From assembly GCF_041714655.1 (NCBI RefSeq), contig NZ_CP168219.1, positions 1,054,001-1,118,000 on the forward strand: DNA of 64,000 nucleotides. The letters are read 5' to 3'. Of this stretch, positions 40,455 to 48,676 are shown piece after piece; the stretch's first letter is position 1; each line of letters opens with the position of its first letter. This DNA comes from Pseudoroseicyclus_A sp041714655. Lineage in GTDB: Bacteria; Pseudomonadota; Alphaproteobacteria; Rhodobacterales; Rhodobacteraceae. The notes under the pieces were generated by a model. That model was not told the origin of the DNA. It made no database searches and saw nothing but the letters and a program-made list of their open reading frames with translations. The translations under genes were made by a program, and so were the position numbers.

Positions 40455-41140
40455 TTGAAGTGGTTCTTCAATCGCCAGAACGGGGTCTGGGGCTTGGGCT
40501 TCGGGGGCGGCTTGGCGGCGGGCTTCGGCGCGGGGGGCGGGGCCTCCGCCTCCGCCTTCGAGCCGTTCCGCGCGGGGTTCAGCCGGCGGTTCACGGCATT
40601 GAGGAAGCCCGGGCCGTCGCCCTTCGCCAGCGCCTCCGCCCCGTCGGCGCAGCCGCGGATCATGTCGTCCAGCCACTCTTCGTCGGCCTTGGGGAAATCG
40701 TGGAGCACATAGCCCGGCACGGCCTCCTTCCGGCCCGGATGGCCGACGCCCATGCGCACGCGGCCATAGGCCTCGCCGATATGGGCGTGGATCGAGCGCA
40801 GGCCATTGTGCCCCGCATGGCCGCCGCCCTGCTTGAGGCGGATCTTGCCGGGGGCGAGGTCGATCTCGTCATGAAAGACGGTGAGGTCGGCGGGGGCGAG
40901 CTTGTAGAAGCGCAGGGCCTCGCCGACCGCCTGGCCGGAGAGGTTCATGAAGGTTTCGGGCTTCAAAAGCAGCACCTTCTCGCCGCCGAGTGTGCCCTCG
41001 CTGACCTGCCCCTGAAAGCGGGCGCGCCAGGGGGAGAAGCCGTGGGCGGCGGCGATTTCGTCCACCGCCATGAAGCCGATGTTGTGCCGGTTGCGCGCGT
41101 ATTTCGCGCCGGGATTGCCGAGGCCTGCGAAGAGTTTCAT
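40451..41140 (-). CDS. pth: Peptidyl-tRNA hydrolase
   Basis: A 229-residue Pth. Asn and catalytic His are in ARNRHNIGFMAVD (His20 region), Asp in VFHDEIDLAPGKIRLKQGGGHAGHNGLRS. It frees tRNA from dropped-off peptidyl-tRNA. The C-terminal 40 residues are an Ala/Pro/Lys-rich extension, common in alphaproteobacteria. It lies 9 bp after the Cys-rich ORF and downstream of rplY; the rplY-pth pairing is standard. Confidence 0.98.
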   Translation of the reverse strand: MKLFAGLGNPGAKYARNRHNIGFMAVDEIAAAHGFSPWRARFQGQVSEGTLGGEKVLLLKPETFMNLSGQAVGEALRFYKLAPADLTVFHDEIDLAPGKIRLKQGGGHAGHNGLRSIHAHIGEAYGRVRMGVGHPGRKEAVPGYVLHDFPKADEEWLDDMIRGCADGAEALAKGDGPGFLNAVNRRLNPARNGSKAEAEAPPPAPKPAAKPPPKPKPQTPFWRLKNHFK

Positions 41141-41149
41141 GGGGATAGG

Positions 41150-41722
41150 TTACGACGCCGCGCCGGGCGGCGCCAGATGGGCCGCGAGGGAACGAAGCCA
41201 GCGGCGGATCGCCGGGGCCGTCTCCGCCGCCAGCTCGTCGAGCGCCGCCGGGCTCCACTCCCGCGCCGGGGCGAGGTCTGCGAGCCAGCCGAGCCGCTCC
41301 GCCTCCTGCGCCGCCGGCAGGGTCAGGGCGGCGGCGGAGAGGAGGAGCTGGTGCAGCGCCTGCACCTCGCGCATCGCGGCAAAGGCGCGGATCATCGGGC
41401 CGGTGAGGGCGGGCTCGGCCTGCCAGCTCCGCCCGGCGAAGACCTCCTGCACGACGCGCTGGCCGGCCCCGCCGCAATCATAGGCGACGCAGCCGGGGAA
41501 GCCCTCCTCCGCCAGCCGCTCATGGATGCCGCAGGCATGGCCGGAAAGGTTGGGGCAGGGGGTGCCGGCGGGCTTGTCGATGCCGAAGCGGGGGCCCTTG
41601 TCCAGCGCCAGCGCCAGGCAGCAGAGCGCCGCGCAGCGGCTGCAATCGGCCCGGAATCCGGGCCCGGAAACGGCAGCGGGGCCCGAAGGCCCCGCGCTTG
41701 TGTCAGTTCCGAAGGCCAGAGG
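41150..41722 (-). CDS. Cys-rich conserved ORF without a standard start codon
   Basis: Directly after the rplY stop, in the same frame, an open frame of 190 codons encodes a conserved-looking Cys-rich protein: DCSRCAALCCLALALDKG, FGIDKPAGTPCPNL, CGIHERL, PGCVAYDCGGAGQRVVQEVF. This resembles the cysteine-rich domain seen alone or before pentapeptide repeats in other bacteria. Between the rplY stop and DCSRC there is no ATG, GTG or TTG in frame; the first is a GTG at 41450-41452, which would drop the conserved half. The earliest possible near-cognate codon is CTG at 41717-41719. Either a non-standard start is used or the start has been lost. I favour a real gene with an uncertain start. Confidence 0.5.
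   Translation of the reverse strand, partial: PLAFGTDTSAGPSGPAAVSGPGFRADCSRCAALCCLALALDKGPRFGIDKPAGTPCPNLSGHACGIHERLAEEGFPGCVAYDCGGAGQRVVQEVFAGRSWQAEPALTGPMIRAFAAMREVQALHQLLLSAAALTLPAAQEAERLGWLADLAPAREWSPAALDELAAETAPAIRRWLRSLAAHLAPPGAAS
41676..41695 (-). terminator. Hairpin after rplY
   Basis: An 8-bp GC stem (41676-41683 with 41688-41695) with a 4-nt loop, 28 bp past the rplY stop, lies within the start region of the Cys-rich ORF. No T-run follows. Confidence 0.5.
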
Positions 41723-42364
41723 TCATTCCTCGGCGGCTTCGGCCTCGTCCTCAGCCTCGGCCTCGTCGGCGTCAGCGCCGCCGGCGGCGCGCAGGCCCGA
41801 GGGGGCAGAGATGTTGGCGATCACGAAGTTCCGCTCGATGGTCGGCTTGGCGCCGCCCGGCAGCTCGATGTCGTGGATGTGGATCACGTCGCCCACTTCC
41901 TTGCCCGTCAGGTCAACGGTGATGTGGTCGGGGATCTCGCCGGCCACGACGTTGAGCTCGACTTCCGCGCGGACGACGGTCAGCACGCCGCCCTTCTTGA
42001 TGCCCGGCGCGTCCTTGTGGTTCACGAACTCGACGGGGATGAAGAGGTTGACGCGGGAGGTCCGGCGCAGGCGCATGAAATCGACATGGCGCGGCAGGTC
42101 CTTCACCACGTCGCGCTCGACGGCGCGGCAGATGACGCGGACATCCTCCTGGCCCTCGACCTTCAGGTTGAAGAGCGTCGAGAGGAAGCGGCCTTCATGC
42201 AGCTTCTTCAGAAGGTAGTTGAAGTTGACGTTGATCGGGAGCGGATCGGCGCCGCCACCATAGACAATGCCAGGCACGTCGCCATTGCGGCGAGCTTCGC
42301 GGGCGGCCCCCTTGCCTGTCCCCGCGCGTGCCGTGGCGATCAGATCGGGGATCTCACCAGCCAT
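41723..42364 (-). CDS. rplY: 50S ribosomal protein L25 (Ctc form)
   Basis: A 213-residue L25/TL5/CTC-type protein that binds 5S rRNA. It has the L25 domain (residues 5-95, RNGDVPGIVYGGG) and the C-terminal CTC beta domain (100-190), then an acidic Ala/Glu tail. The ATG at 42362-42364 (MAGEIPDL) is preferred to one 12 nt upstream. It heads a unit with the Cys-rich ORF, pth and DUF2332. Confidence 0.95.
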   Translation of the reverse strand: MAGEIPDLIATARAGTGKGAAREARRNGDVPGIVYGGGADPLPINVNFNYLLKKLHEGRFLSTLFNLKVEGQEDVRVICRAVERDVVKDLPRHVDFMRLRRTSRVNLFIPVEFVNHKDAPGIKKGGVLTVVRAEVELNVVAGEIPDHITVDLTGKEVGDVIHIHDIELPGGAKPTIERNFVIANISAPSGLRAAGGADADEAEAEDEAEAAEE

Positions 42365-42472
42365 CGGATATTCCATTTCTGTTCGAGGCGCCCGCCTCCA
42401 AGGGTGATCAGGCGCCGGTTGAAGGCGCTCCCATAGCGGGGATTGGCCCTCTTGAAAAGGGGGGAGGGGCCC

Positions 42473-43405
42473 TCAGCGGTGCCGCGCATACTCGGGCGGG
42501 CAAAGCTCCATCAGCCGGGCGGTGATGCGGTTGCCGGCGAGCTTGTCGAGAAGCGCGAGCGGCTCGTGATCGGGCGCAAGCTTCAGGATGTGCTTGGTCA
42601 GGATCTTGTGGCGGAACTGGTCCCAATCCTCGGCGGTGACATCCTTGAGGATCCCCTGAAACGACCAGAGCGGCGCGCCGGGCGGCGGGCGGCCCGGCAG
42701 GGCCTGGCAGCTCAGATGCGTCTGGATCGCGCTCATGTGGAAGATGAGCGCCACATGCAGCACCCAGGAGAGCTGCGACTGGTTCACCGGATCGAGCCGC
42801 CGGAACGGGTGGACATCCTTGATGATCGCCCGCTTGCCCGGCCCCTTGAGAACGAAGAAATAGCCGCAAAGGCTGAGCTTTTGCAGGATCTCGAGCTTCA
42901 GGCGGCTCTCTGCGCGGCAGAGGTAGCGGTAATCCGCCATCTCGCCGCGGGGCGGGAAGACGGTCTCGGGCCAGGCCGGGTCGATCTCGAAGACGGAGAA
43001 CCAGCTCGCCAGCCCGTCCTTCACGACGGAGCCGTAGCCGAGGCAGGGCAGCACGTCGAAGCCGGCCTCCGCCAGCTCGCGGCTCACCCGCCATTCGGTG
43101 GCGGCCTGCTGCAGCGAGGCGCCGCCGACATAGGCCCCGTCATGGCTGAGGCCGATATCCTCGATCATGCGGCCGTCGAAATCGAAGAGCGGCGCCAGGG
43201 GGCCGGTCCTGCGGTAGGTGCCGAAGCCGATGCCGCTGCCGGCGAGCCCCGCGCCCTTGATCTTCAAGGCCCTGTCCGGCTTGCCGGGAGCGGGCAGCAG
43301 CACCGAGCGCCCGCCGCTCCGCCGCAGCGGCTCCACGCGGCCGGCGAACCAGTCTTCGACAACGGCGGCGTCTTCCGGCGCCAGATGCCGGCAGGTGACC
43401 TCCAT
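42473..43405 (-). CDS. Uncharacterised protein, possible remote SelO/kinase-like fold
   Basis: A 310-residue protein I do not recognise. Its first half (RALKIKGAGLAGSGIGF near residues 45-60, then ATEWRVSRELAEAGFDVLPCLGYG at about 105-128) echoes the SelO/YdiU pseudokinase signature of KGSG...REFL.SEAL..LGIPTTRAL. The second half is helical with no membrane segments. The protein stands alone between rplY and the hydroxy-acid dehydrogenase gene. The kinase-fold idea is weak inference. Confidence 0.6.
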   Translation of the reverse strand: MEVTCRHLAPEDAAVVEDWFAGRVEPLRRSGGRSVLLPAPGKPDRALKIKGAGLAGSGIGFGTYRRTGPLAPLFDFDGRMIEDIGLSHDGAYVGGASLQQAATEWRVSRELAEAGFDVLPCLGYGSVVKDGLASWFSVFEIDPAWPETVFPPRGEMADYRYLCRAESRLKLEILQKLSLCGYFFVLKGPGKRAIIKDVHPFRRLDPVNQSQLSWVLHVALIFHMSAIQTHLSCQALPGRPPPGAPLWSFQGILKDVTAEDWDQFRHKILTKHILKLAPDHEPLALLDKLAGNRITARLMELCPPEYARHR

Positions 43406-43495
43406 CGGGGGCTCCGGAATTGCAATCTCAAGCGAACTCTAGGGGGCAGGCAGGGGCTCCGCCAGCCTTTTCGCGCGGGGGGGGGCTGTGGGGCG

Positions 43496-44689
43496 TCAGC
43501 GGGCGGGGTCGAGCGGTCTGTCCCAGCGGCCCTCGAAATCCTGAGGCACGAGCAGGATGTCGCGCGTCACCTGCTCGAGCCGCCGATGGCCGCAGAAGGC
43601 CATGGATAGGTCGAGCTCCTTCCTGAGGATTTCCAGCGCCTTGGTCACGCCGGCCTCGCCCATGGCGCCGAGCCCGTAGACATAGGCGCGGCCGATCATC
43701 GTGGCGTCGGCGCCGAGCGCGATGGCCTTGAGGATGTCCTGGCCGGAGCGGATGCCGCTGTCGAGCCAGATCTCCGGCCGGTTGGGATGCCCCTCCAGCG
43801 CCCGCACGACCGAGGGCAGGATGCGGATCGACGAGAGCGCCCCGTCGAGCTGCCGCCCGCCGTGGTTCGACACGATGATCGCATCCGCACCCAGCTCCGC
43901 CGCCGCCAGCGCGTCGCCGGCATCGAGGATGCCCTTGAGCACGAAGGGCCCGCCCCATTTGTCCTTGATCCGCCGCACCTTTTCCCAATCGAGCGTCAGG
44001 TCGAATTGCTCGGCCGTCCAGTGCATGAGGTTGTTCATGCCGGTCACGCCTTCCGCATGGCCGACGATATTGCCGAAGCTGCGGCGCGGGGTGCCCAGCA
44101 TCTCCAGCGCCCAGCGGGGCTTCGTGGCGATGTTGAGAAGGTTCTTCAGCGTCAGCCGCGGCGGGGCGGTCATGTCGTTCTTCAGATCCTTGTGGCGCTG
44201 GCCGAGCGCCTGCAGGTCGAGCGTCAGGACGAGGGCGGAGCAGCCCGCCCGCTTGGCCCGCTCGATGATGGCATCGACGAAGGCCTCGTCGGTCATCACA
44301 TAGAGCTGGAACCAGAAGCCCGGGCCGGCATGTTCGGCCACATCCTCGATCGAGCTGATCGACATTGTGGAGAGCGTGTAGGGCACCCCGAAGGCCTTGG
44401 CGGCGCGGGCTGCCTTGATTTCGCCATCCGCCCTCTGCATGCCCATAAGGCCGACAGGCGCGAGCGCCACCGGCATCGCCACCTCCCGCCCCAGCATTCT
44501 GCCGGCGACCGAGCGGTTCGACATGTCGACCGCGACTTTCTGGCGGAAGCGTAATTGCGCGAAATCATTGGTATTCTCGCGGAAGGTCTGCTCCGTCCAG
44601 CTGCCGCTTTCGCAGTAATCGTAAAACATCCGCGGAGAGCGTCTCTCGTGCAGGCGCTTCAGATCGGCAATCTCGGTGATCACTGGCAT
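43496..44689 (-). CDS. FMN-dependent alpha-hydroxy-acid dehydrogenase (LldD-like)
   Basis: A 397-residue TIM-barrel flavoenzyme of the L-lactate dehydrogenase/glycolate oxidase family. The catalytic His and Arg region IIVSNHGGRQLDGA (about residues 270-283), LAPVGLMGMQ and DSGIRSGQDILKA for FMN are present. It oxidises an L-2-hydroxy acid, probably lactate, and passes electrons to quinone or oxygen. GAGGAAAG precedes the ATG at 44687. Divergent from the GGDEF-EAL gene. Confidence 0.92.
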   Translation of the reverse strand: MPVITEIADLKRLHERRSPRMFYDYCESGSWTEQTFRENTNDFAQLRFRQKVAVDMSNRSVAGRMLGREVAMPVALAPVGLMGMQRADGEIKAARAAKAFGVPYTLSTMSISSIEDVAEHAGPGFWFQLYVMTDEAFVDAIIERAKRAGCSALVLTLDLQALGQRHKDLKNDMTAPPRLTLKNLLNIATKPRWALEMLGTPRRSFGNIVGHAEGVTGMNNLMHWTAEQFDLTLDWEKVRRIKDKWGGPFVLKGILDAGDALAAAELGADAIIVSNHGGRQLDGALSSIRILPSVVRALEGHPNRPEIWLDSGIRSGQDILKAIALGADATMIGRAYVYGLGAMGEAGVTKALEILRKELDLSMAFCGHRRLEQVTRDILLVPQDFEGRWDRPLDPAR

Positions 44690-44866
44690 CGCGGGTCTTT
44701 CCTCGAAAGGAGTCCTAGTCGCGGGCGGATGCATCGGCAAGCGACGCGAAACGGCCTCGCCTCTGCCCAAGTTTCGTTAGGATTGCCTTTACTTTAAACA
44801 GGCGAGTTTACGACTTTTTCGCTAGTTGGCTGTTTCTGTTTCAGGGCTGTAGGAGGGCCCAGATCG

Positions 44867-46417
44867 GTGTTCAAGTTCTTTCGTGATCCGTTCAACTTCG
44901 GCCTGCTGGGACTTGGGCTCGCTCTTTACTACCTGTCGCATCGGGGCGATGCGTTCGACGCCTTCTACGAAGCCACGCGCCACGTCGAACATTTCGAGAT
45001 CGACGAACTCATCAACATCGTCTTCATTGCCGGCCTTCTGGCGCCGGCCTTTCTCGTGCGGCAGAACAATCAGCTCCGACGGGCCCTGTCCCGCCGCGCC
45101 GAGGCCGAAGCGGAGGCCAGCCGGATCGCGCTCCACGATCCGCTGACGGGCCTTCACAACCGCCGTTTTCTCAACGTCGCCATCGCCGAGCTCGGCCAGG
45201 ACGGCTGGGCCGATCCGGCGCGCACCGAGATGACGGTGCTTCTGATCGACCTCGACAGGTTCAAGCCGATCAACGATCTGCGCGGCCACCATGCCGGCGA
45301 CCAGCTCCTGCGTGCCGTGGCCGAGCGGCTGCAGTCGCTCTGCGGCCCGCATGACGAGCTGATGCGCATGGGCGGCGACGAATTCGCGATCCTCGTCAGC
45401 GAGGGGGACGGGCGCGCCGCGGCGCTCATGGCCCAGAAGGTGCTGAACGCCATCTCGCGCCCCTTCGATTTCGGCGACTGGACGGCGCATATCTCCGCCT
45501 CCATCGGGCTCGCCCAATGGCAGGAGGGGCTGACGGGCGCCGAGCTTCTGCGCAATGCCGACCAGGCGATGTACAAGGCCAAGGCCAATGGGCGGGACAA
45601 TATCGTCCATTACGATCAGGAACTTGGCGAGCAATTGCGCGAGACGGCGCAATTGCAGGCCGATCTGAAGGAGGCGGTGGAGACGGAAGGCATCGTGCCC
45701 TACTTCCAGCCGATCTACGACATCCAGACCGGCGACATTCGCGCCTTCGAGGTGCTGGCCCGCTGGCGGCATGCCCGCCGCGGCTTCGTGCAGCCGGATC
45801 ACTTCATCCCGCTCGCCGAGGATCTCGGGCTGATCGACAAGCTGTCGGAGTCGCTGCTCGACAAGGCCTGCGCCGAACTTCTCAAATGGCCGACCGATGC
45901 GGGCCTGTCCTTCAACATCTCGCCGACGCAGTTTTCCAACGCCGATCTGGCGCGGCGCATCGGGGCGATCCTGCGGCGGCACGACTTCCCCGGCTCGCGG
46001 CTCGAGATCGAGATCACCGAGCGTGCCGTGCTGCGCGACCTCAACAAGGCCCGCAATGTGATCGCCGAGCTTGCGGCGATGGGCGTGAAGATCGCGCTCG
46101 ATGATTTCGGCACCGGCACCTCCTCGCTGTCGACGCTCACGCAGCTGCCCATCAGCCGCATCAAGATCGACAGGAGCTTCGTGACCGACATCGCCGAGGC
46201 CTCGCAGAACTCCAAGATCGTCTCGGGGGTGCTGGCGCTGGCGCAATCGCTGTCGCTCGACGTCACCGCCGAGGGGATCGAGCACGCGGAAGAGCTGGAG
46301 TTCCTCCGCCAGCACCATTGCGATTGCGGGCAGGGCTACTTCCTCTGTCGGCCGGTCCCCGCGGCCGATATCGCGCGCCTTCTGGCGCCGCAGGCGAAGG
46401 CACAGGCGGCGGGCTAG
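44867..46417 (+). CDS. Membrane GGDEF-EAL cyclic di-GMP protein
   Basis: A 516-residue protein: two helices (residues 6-24 and 46-64), GGDEF domain (85-240) with intact RMGGDEFAI, and EAL domain (265-505) with FEVLARW (ExLxR), FNISPTQF, EITERAVL, DDFGTGTSSL, IKIDRSFV and AEGIEH. Both activities look intact, so it could make and break cyclic di-GMP. The DFGTGT reads Thr for the usual Tyr. GTG start after AGGAGG. Confidence 0.95.
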   Translation: MFKFFRDPFNFGLLGLGLALYYLSHRGDAFDAFYEATRHVEHFEIDELINIVFIAGLLAPAFLVRQNNQLRRALSRRAEAEAEASRIALHDPLTGLHNRRFLNVAIAELGQDGWADPARTEMTVLLIDLDRFKPINDLRGHHAGDQLLRAVAERLQSLCGPHDELMRMGGDEFAILVSEGDGRAAALMAQKVLNAISRPFDFGDWTAHISASIGLAQWQEGLTGAELLRNADQAMYKAKANGRDNIVHYDQELGEQLRETAQLQADLKEAVETEGIVPYFQPIYDIQTGDIRAFEVLARWRHARRGFVQPDHFIPLAEDLGLIDKLSESLLDKACAELLKWPTDAGLSFNISPTQFSNADLARRIGAILRRHDFPGSRLEIEITERAVLRDLNKARNVIAELAAMGVKIALDDFGTGTSSLSTLTQLPISRIKIDRSFVTDIAEASQNSKIVSGVLALAQSLSLDVTAEGIEHAEELEFLRQHHCDCGQGYFLCRPVPAADIARLLAPQAKAQAAG

Positions 46418-46425
46418 CCCGGCCC

Positions 46426-47217
46426 TCAGGCGCGGTGCGCGCCCTCGGCGAGGGAGGCGACGAAGGCCGCGACCTCGTCCGCGCTCTTGCCGGCCGCGAT
46501 TTCCGACACGATGGCCGAGCCCACCACGGCGCCGTCCGCCACGCGGGCGATGGATTCCGCCGCCTCGGGCGAGCGGATGCCGAAGCCGACGATGACCGGC
46601 AGGTCGGTCTTCGCCTTGATGCGCGCCACGTCGGGGCCGACATCCGTGGCCTCCGCCGCGGCGGCGCCGGTGATGCCGGTGATCGAGACGTAATAGACGA
46701 AGCCCGAGGTGTTCTGCAGCACCTTCGGCAGGCGCGCGTCGTCCGTCGTGGGCGTCGCGAGGCGGATGAAGTTCAGCCCGGCCTTCTGGGCGGGGATGCA
46801 GAGCTCGTCATCCTCCTCCGGCGGCAGGTCGACGATGATGAGCCCGTCGATCCCGGCCTCCTTCGCCTCGGCGAGGAAGCGGTCGACCCCCCGGGAATAG
46901 ATCGGGTTGTAGTAGCCCATCAGCACGACCGGGGTGGCATCGTCGGCGGCGCGGAGCTCGCGGACGATCTGCAGGGTCTTCTCGAGCGTCTGGCCGTTCT
47001 CCAGCGCGCGCTGGCCGGCCCGCTGGATGGTCGGGCCATCCGCCATCGGGTCGGTGAAGGGCAGGCCGAGCTCGATGATGTCGACCCCGGCGCCGGGGAG
47101 CTTCAGGATGATGTCGCGCGAGCGCTCGTAATCAGGGTCGCCCGCCATGACATAGGCGACGAAGGCCTTCTTGCCCTCGGCGTTCAGCCGTTCGAAGCAG
47201 GTGTCGATCCGTGTCAT
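46426..47217 (-). CDS. trpA: Tryptophan synthase alpha chain
   Basis: A 263-residue TIM barrel; catalytic Glu in IIELGLPFTDPMADGP and Asp in VDLPPEEDDEL, start MTRIDTCFERL with FVAYVMAGDPD. It cleaves indole-3-glycerol phosphate to indole, passed to TrpB. It is convergent with the GGDEF-EAL gene and away from trpFB. Confidence 0.98.
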   Translation of the reverse strand: MTRIDTCFERLNAEGKKAFVAYVMAGDPDYERSRDIILKLPGAGVDIIELGLPFTDPMADGPTIQRAGQRALENGQTLEKTLQIVRELRAADDATPVVLMGYYNPIYSRGVDRFLAEAKEAGIDGLIIVDLPPEEDDELCIPAQKAGLNFIRLATPTTDDARLPKVLQNTSGFVYYVSITGITGAAAAEATDVGPDVARIKAKTDLPVIVGFGIRSPEAAESIARVADGAVVGSAIVSEIAAGKSADEVAAFVASLAEGAHRA

Positions 47218-47378
47218 CCTGGGTTCCCCTATCGCCGTCCGCCGGTTTGCCAAGGGTAGGGCCAAAAGGCAATGGCGGCCGGGGGTCTGGCGGGGGATCA
47301 GGCGAAGCGGGCCGCCGCCAGGCAGGTGGCGACGGCCCGGGAGCCGGGCCGAGGGGCCCGGCCGAAGGGGGAAGGGCC

Positions 47379-48272
47379 TCAGCCGCCGATCTGGCTGGTG
47401 AAGGCCGCGTAGGTCATCGGCAGGCGCACCGGCTCGCCGGCCGCCGTGCCCGGGCTGACCCAGACCAGCGCCTCGGCCGGCGCGAGGCCGAGCGAGTCGT
47501 TGAGGTCGATCGTCAGCCCGACCGTGCCGTCGCCCGACTGGGCGCTTTCGATCATGCCCAGCATGTAGGAATCGCTGGAATAGACCTCAGTGCCGATCAT
47601 GCCGTCGAGGGACATGGCGGAGGCCGGTTCGACCTCGCCGGTCACCGTACCGCCCGTCCCGCCCGTACCGTCGTCGCCGGTGCCGCCCGTGCCATCGGTG
47701 CCGCCCGTGCCATCGGTGCCGCCCGTGCCGTCGCCACCCGTGCCGTCGCCACCCGTGCCGTCGCCACCCGTGCCGTCGCCACCCGTGCCGTCGCCACCGG
47801 TGCCACCGTCGCCGCTGCCACCGTCGCCGCCGGAGCCGCCGGACCCACCGGATCCGCCGTTCGAGCCCGACCCGCCGGAGCCGTCAGACCCACCGGACCC
47901 GCCGGAACCACCGTCGCCGCCGGAGCCACCGGACCCGCTCGAGCCGCCGACGGAGACATCGGCATCGACGCCGCCGTCATCGCCGCCGACGTTCACATCG
48001 GCTTCGACCTCGTCGTCGCTGCCGACATCCACATCGGCGGAGGTGCCGTTGCCGTTGCCGGTCTCGACATCGGCGGTCACGTCGTCGTCGCCGACACCGA
48101 CGTCGATATCGGCGCCATCGCCGCCGCCGAGATCGACATCCGCGGTGACATCGCCGAGGTCGGCATCCGCCTCGACACCGTCATCCGTGTCGAGCGTCAC
48201 CTGGGCAAAGGAGAGGTTGGGAACGAGGGACATCGTACAAACAAGAGAGGTCGTCGCCATGAGCAGTCGCAT
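47379..48272 (-). CDS. Secreted Asp-rich and Gly/Ser-repeat protein
   Basis: A 297-residue exported protein. Residues 1-23 are a signal peptide (MSLVPNLSFAQ). Residues 27-108 are Asp/Val/Gly-rich (VTADVDLGGGDG, VTADVETGNGNG), 109-209 are almost only Gly, Ser, Asp and Thr with DGTGG repeated five times, and 216-297 form a compact domain (GMIGTEVYSSDSYMLGMIESA) that recalls a PRC barrel. GGAGGAAC precedes the ATG. The role is unknown; Asp-rich segments could bind calcium. Confidence 0.8.
   Translation of the reverse strand: MRLLMATTSLVCTMSLVPNLSFAQVTLDTDDGVEADADLGDVTADVDLGGGDGADIDVGVGDDDVTADVETGNGNGTSADVDVGSDDEVEADVNVGGDDGGVDADVSVGGSSGSGGSGGDGGSGGSGGSDGSGGSGSNGGSGGSGGSGGDGGSGDGGTGGDGTGGDGTGGDGTGGDGTGGDGTGGTDGTGGTDGTGGTGDDGTGGTGGTVTGEVEPASAMSLDGMIGTEVYSSDSYMLGMIESAQSGDGTVGLTIDLNDSLGLAPAEALVWVSPGTAAGEPVRLPMTYAAFTSQIGG
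47646..47948 (-). repeat. Low-complexity Gly/Ser/Asp/Thr coding repeat with 15-bp tandem core
   Basis: Encodes residues 109-209 of the secreted protein. The strongest part (47718-47792) is a 15-bp unit repeated five times, encoding DGTGG. Such arrays change length easily. Confidence 0.8.
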
Positions 48273-48480
48273 TGGTGTTCCTCCATCTGTTTCAGCCGGA
48301 TCCGAAAGGCGGCCATTGCCGCCCGCGGCCGGACGTTGCGGAAACAAGCGGCCTGTCGTTACCGCAGTTCCGAATTCGGAAGAATTGTAACCAACTGAAT
48401 TTTCAGGAATTTGTAGGCGAATCCGGGAGTCGCGCTGGAAACGCGCGTTTCCACCCCGCACCCGCAAGGTGAAACGGAGC

Positions 48481-48510
48481 AAAAAAAAACGCCGGGCACG
48501 AAGCCCGGCG
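48481..48510 (-). terminator. Strong intrinsic terminator
   Basis: On the minus strand CGCCGGGC-TTCGT-GCCCGGCG is followed by nine T (48481-48489). It is 167 bp after the LysR stop, too far for a simple LysR end signal, and is more likely the end of the small RNA candidate. Confidence 0.9.
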
Positions 48511-48566
48511 AAGTCCAACAGGGAGGTATGAGGAGGGGATGCGCAAGCGGATCGCCCGCCTCACCT
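48481..48566 (-). ncRNA. Candidate small RNA with anti-Shine-Dalgarno motifs
   Basis: Within the 404-bp gap 48273-48676 a minus-strand promoter-like pair, TTGCCC (48593-48598), 17 nt and TATCTG (48570-48575), is followed by about 85 nt and then a perfect intrinsic terminator. The predicted RNA has a small GCGG/CCGC hairpin, a pyrimidine-rich segment with CCCCTCCT (48531-48538) and CCTCCC (48521-48526), and the terminator. CCUCCUCC-like motifs are known from Rhodobacter stress sRNAs such as the CcsR family. The rest of the gap (48273-48480) shows no gene. Confidence 0.5.
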
Positions 48567-48676
48567 ATCCAGATAGAAGTGCCCTCATGGCCGGGCAAGA
48601 GGTTTTCGCAGCTGCAGCAACATTGCGGCCATGCACCTGTTGCAAGCCTGCACAATCTCGGGGCGAGTGGTCGCGG

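Noticed and set aside
41150..41452. A 100-residue gene beginning at GTG 41450 as the whole protein
   Set aside because: The conserved Cys-rich half lies upstream in the same frame, so the short form would be only a C-terminal fragment.
44690..44866. CtrA-type TTAA-N7-TTAA sites in the gap before the GGDEF-EAL gene
   Set aside because: Only single TTAA-like stretches occur, without the 7-nt spacing.
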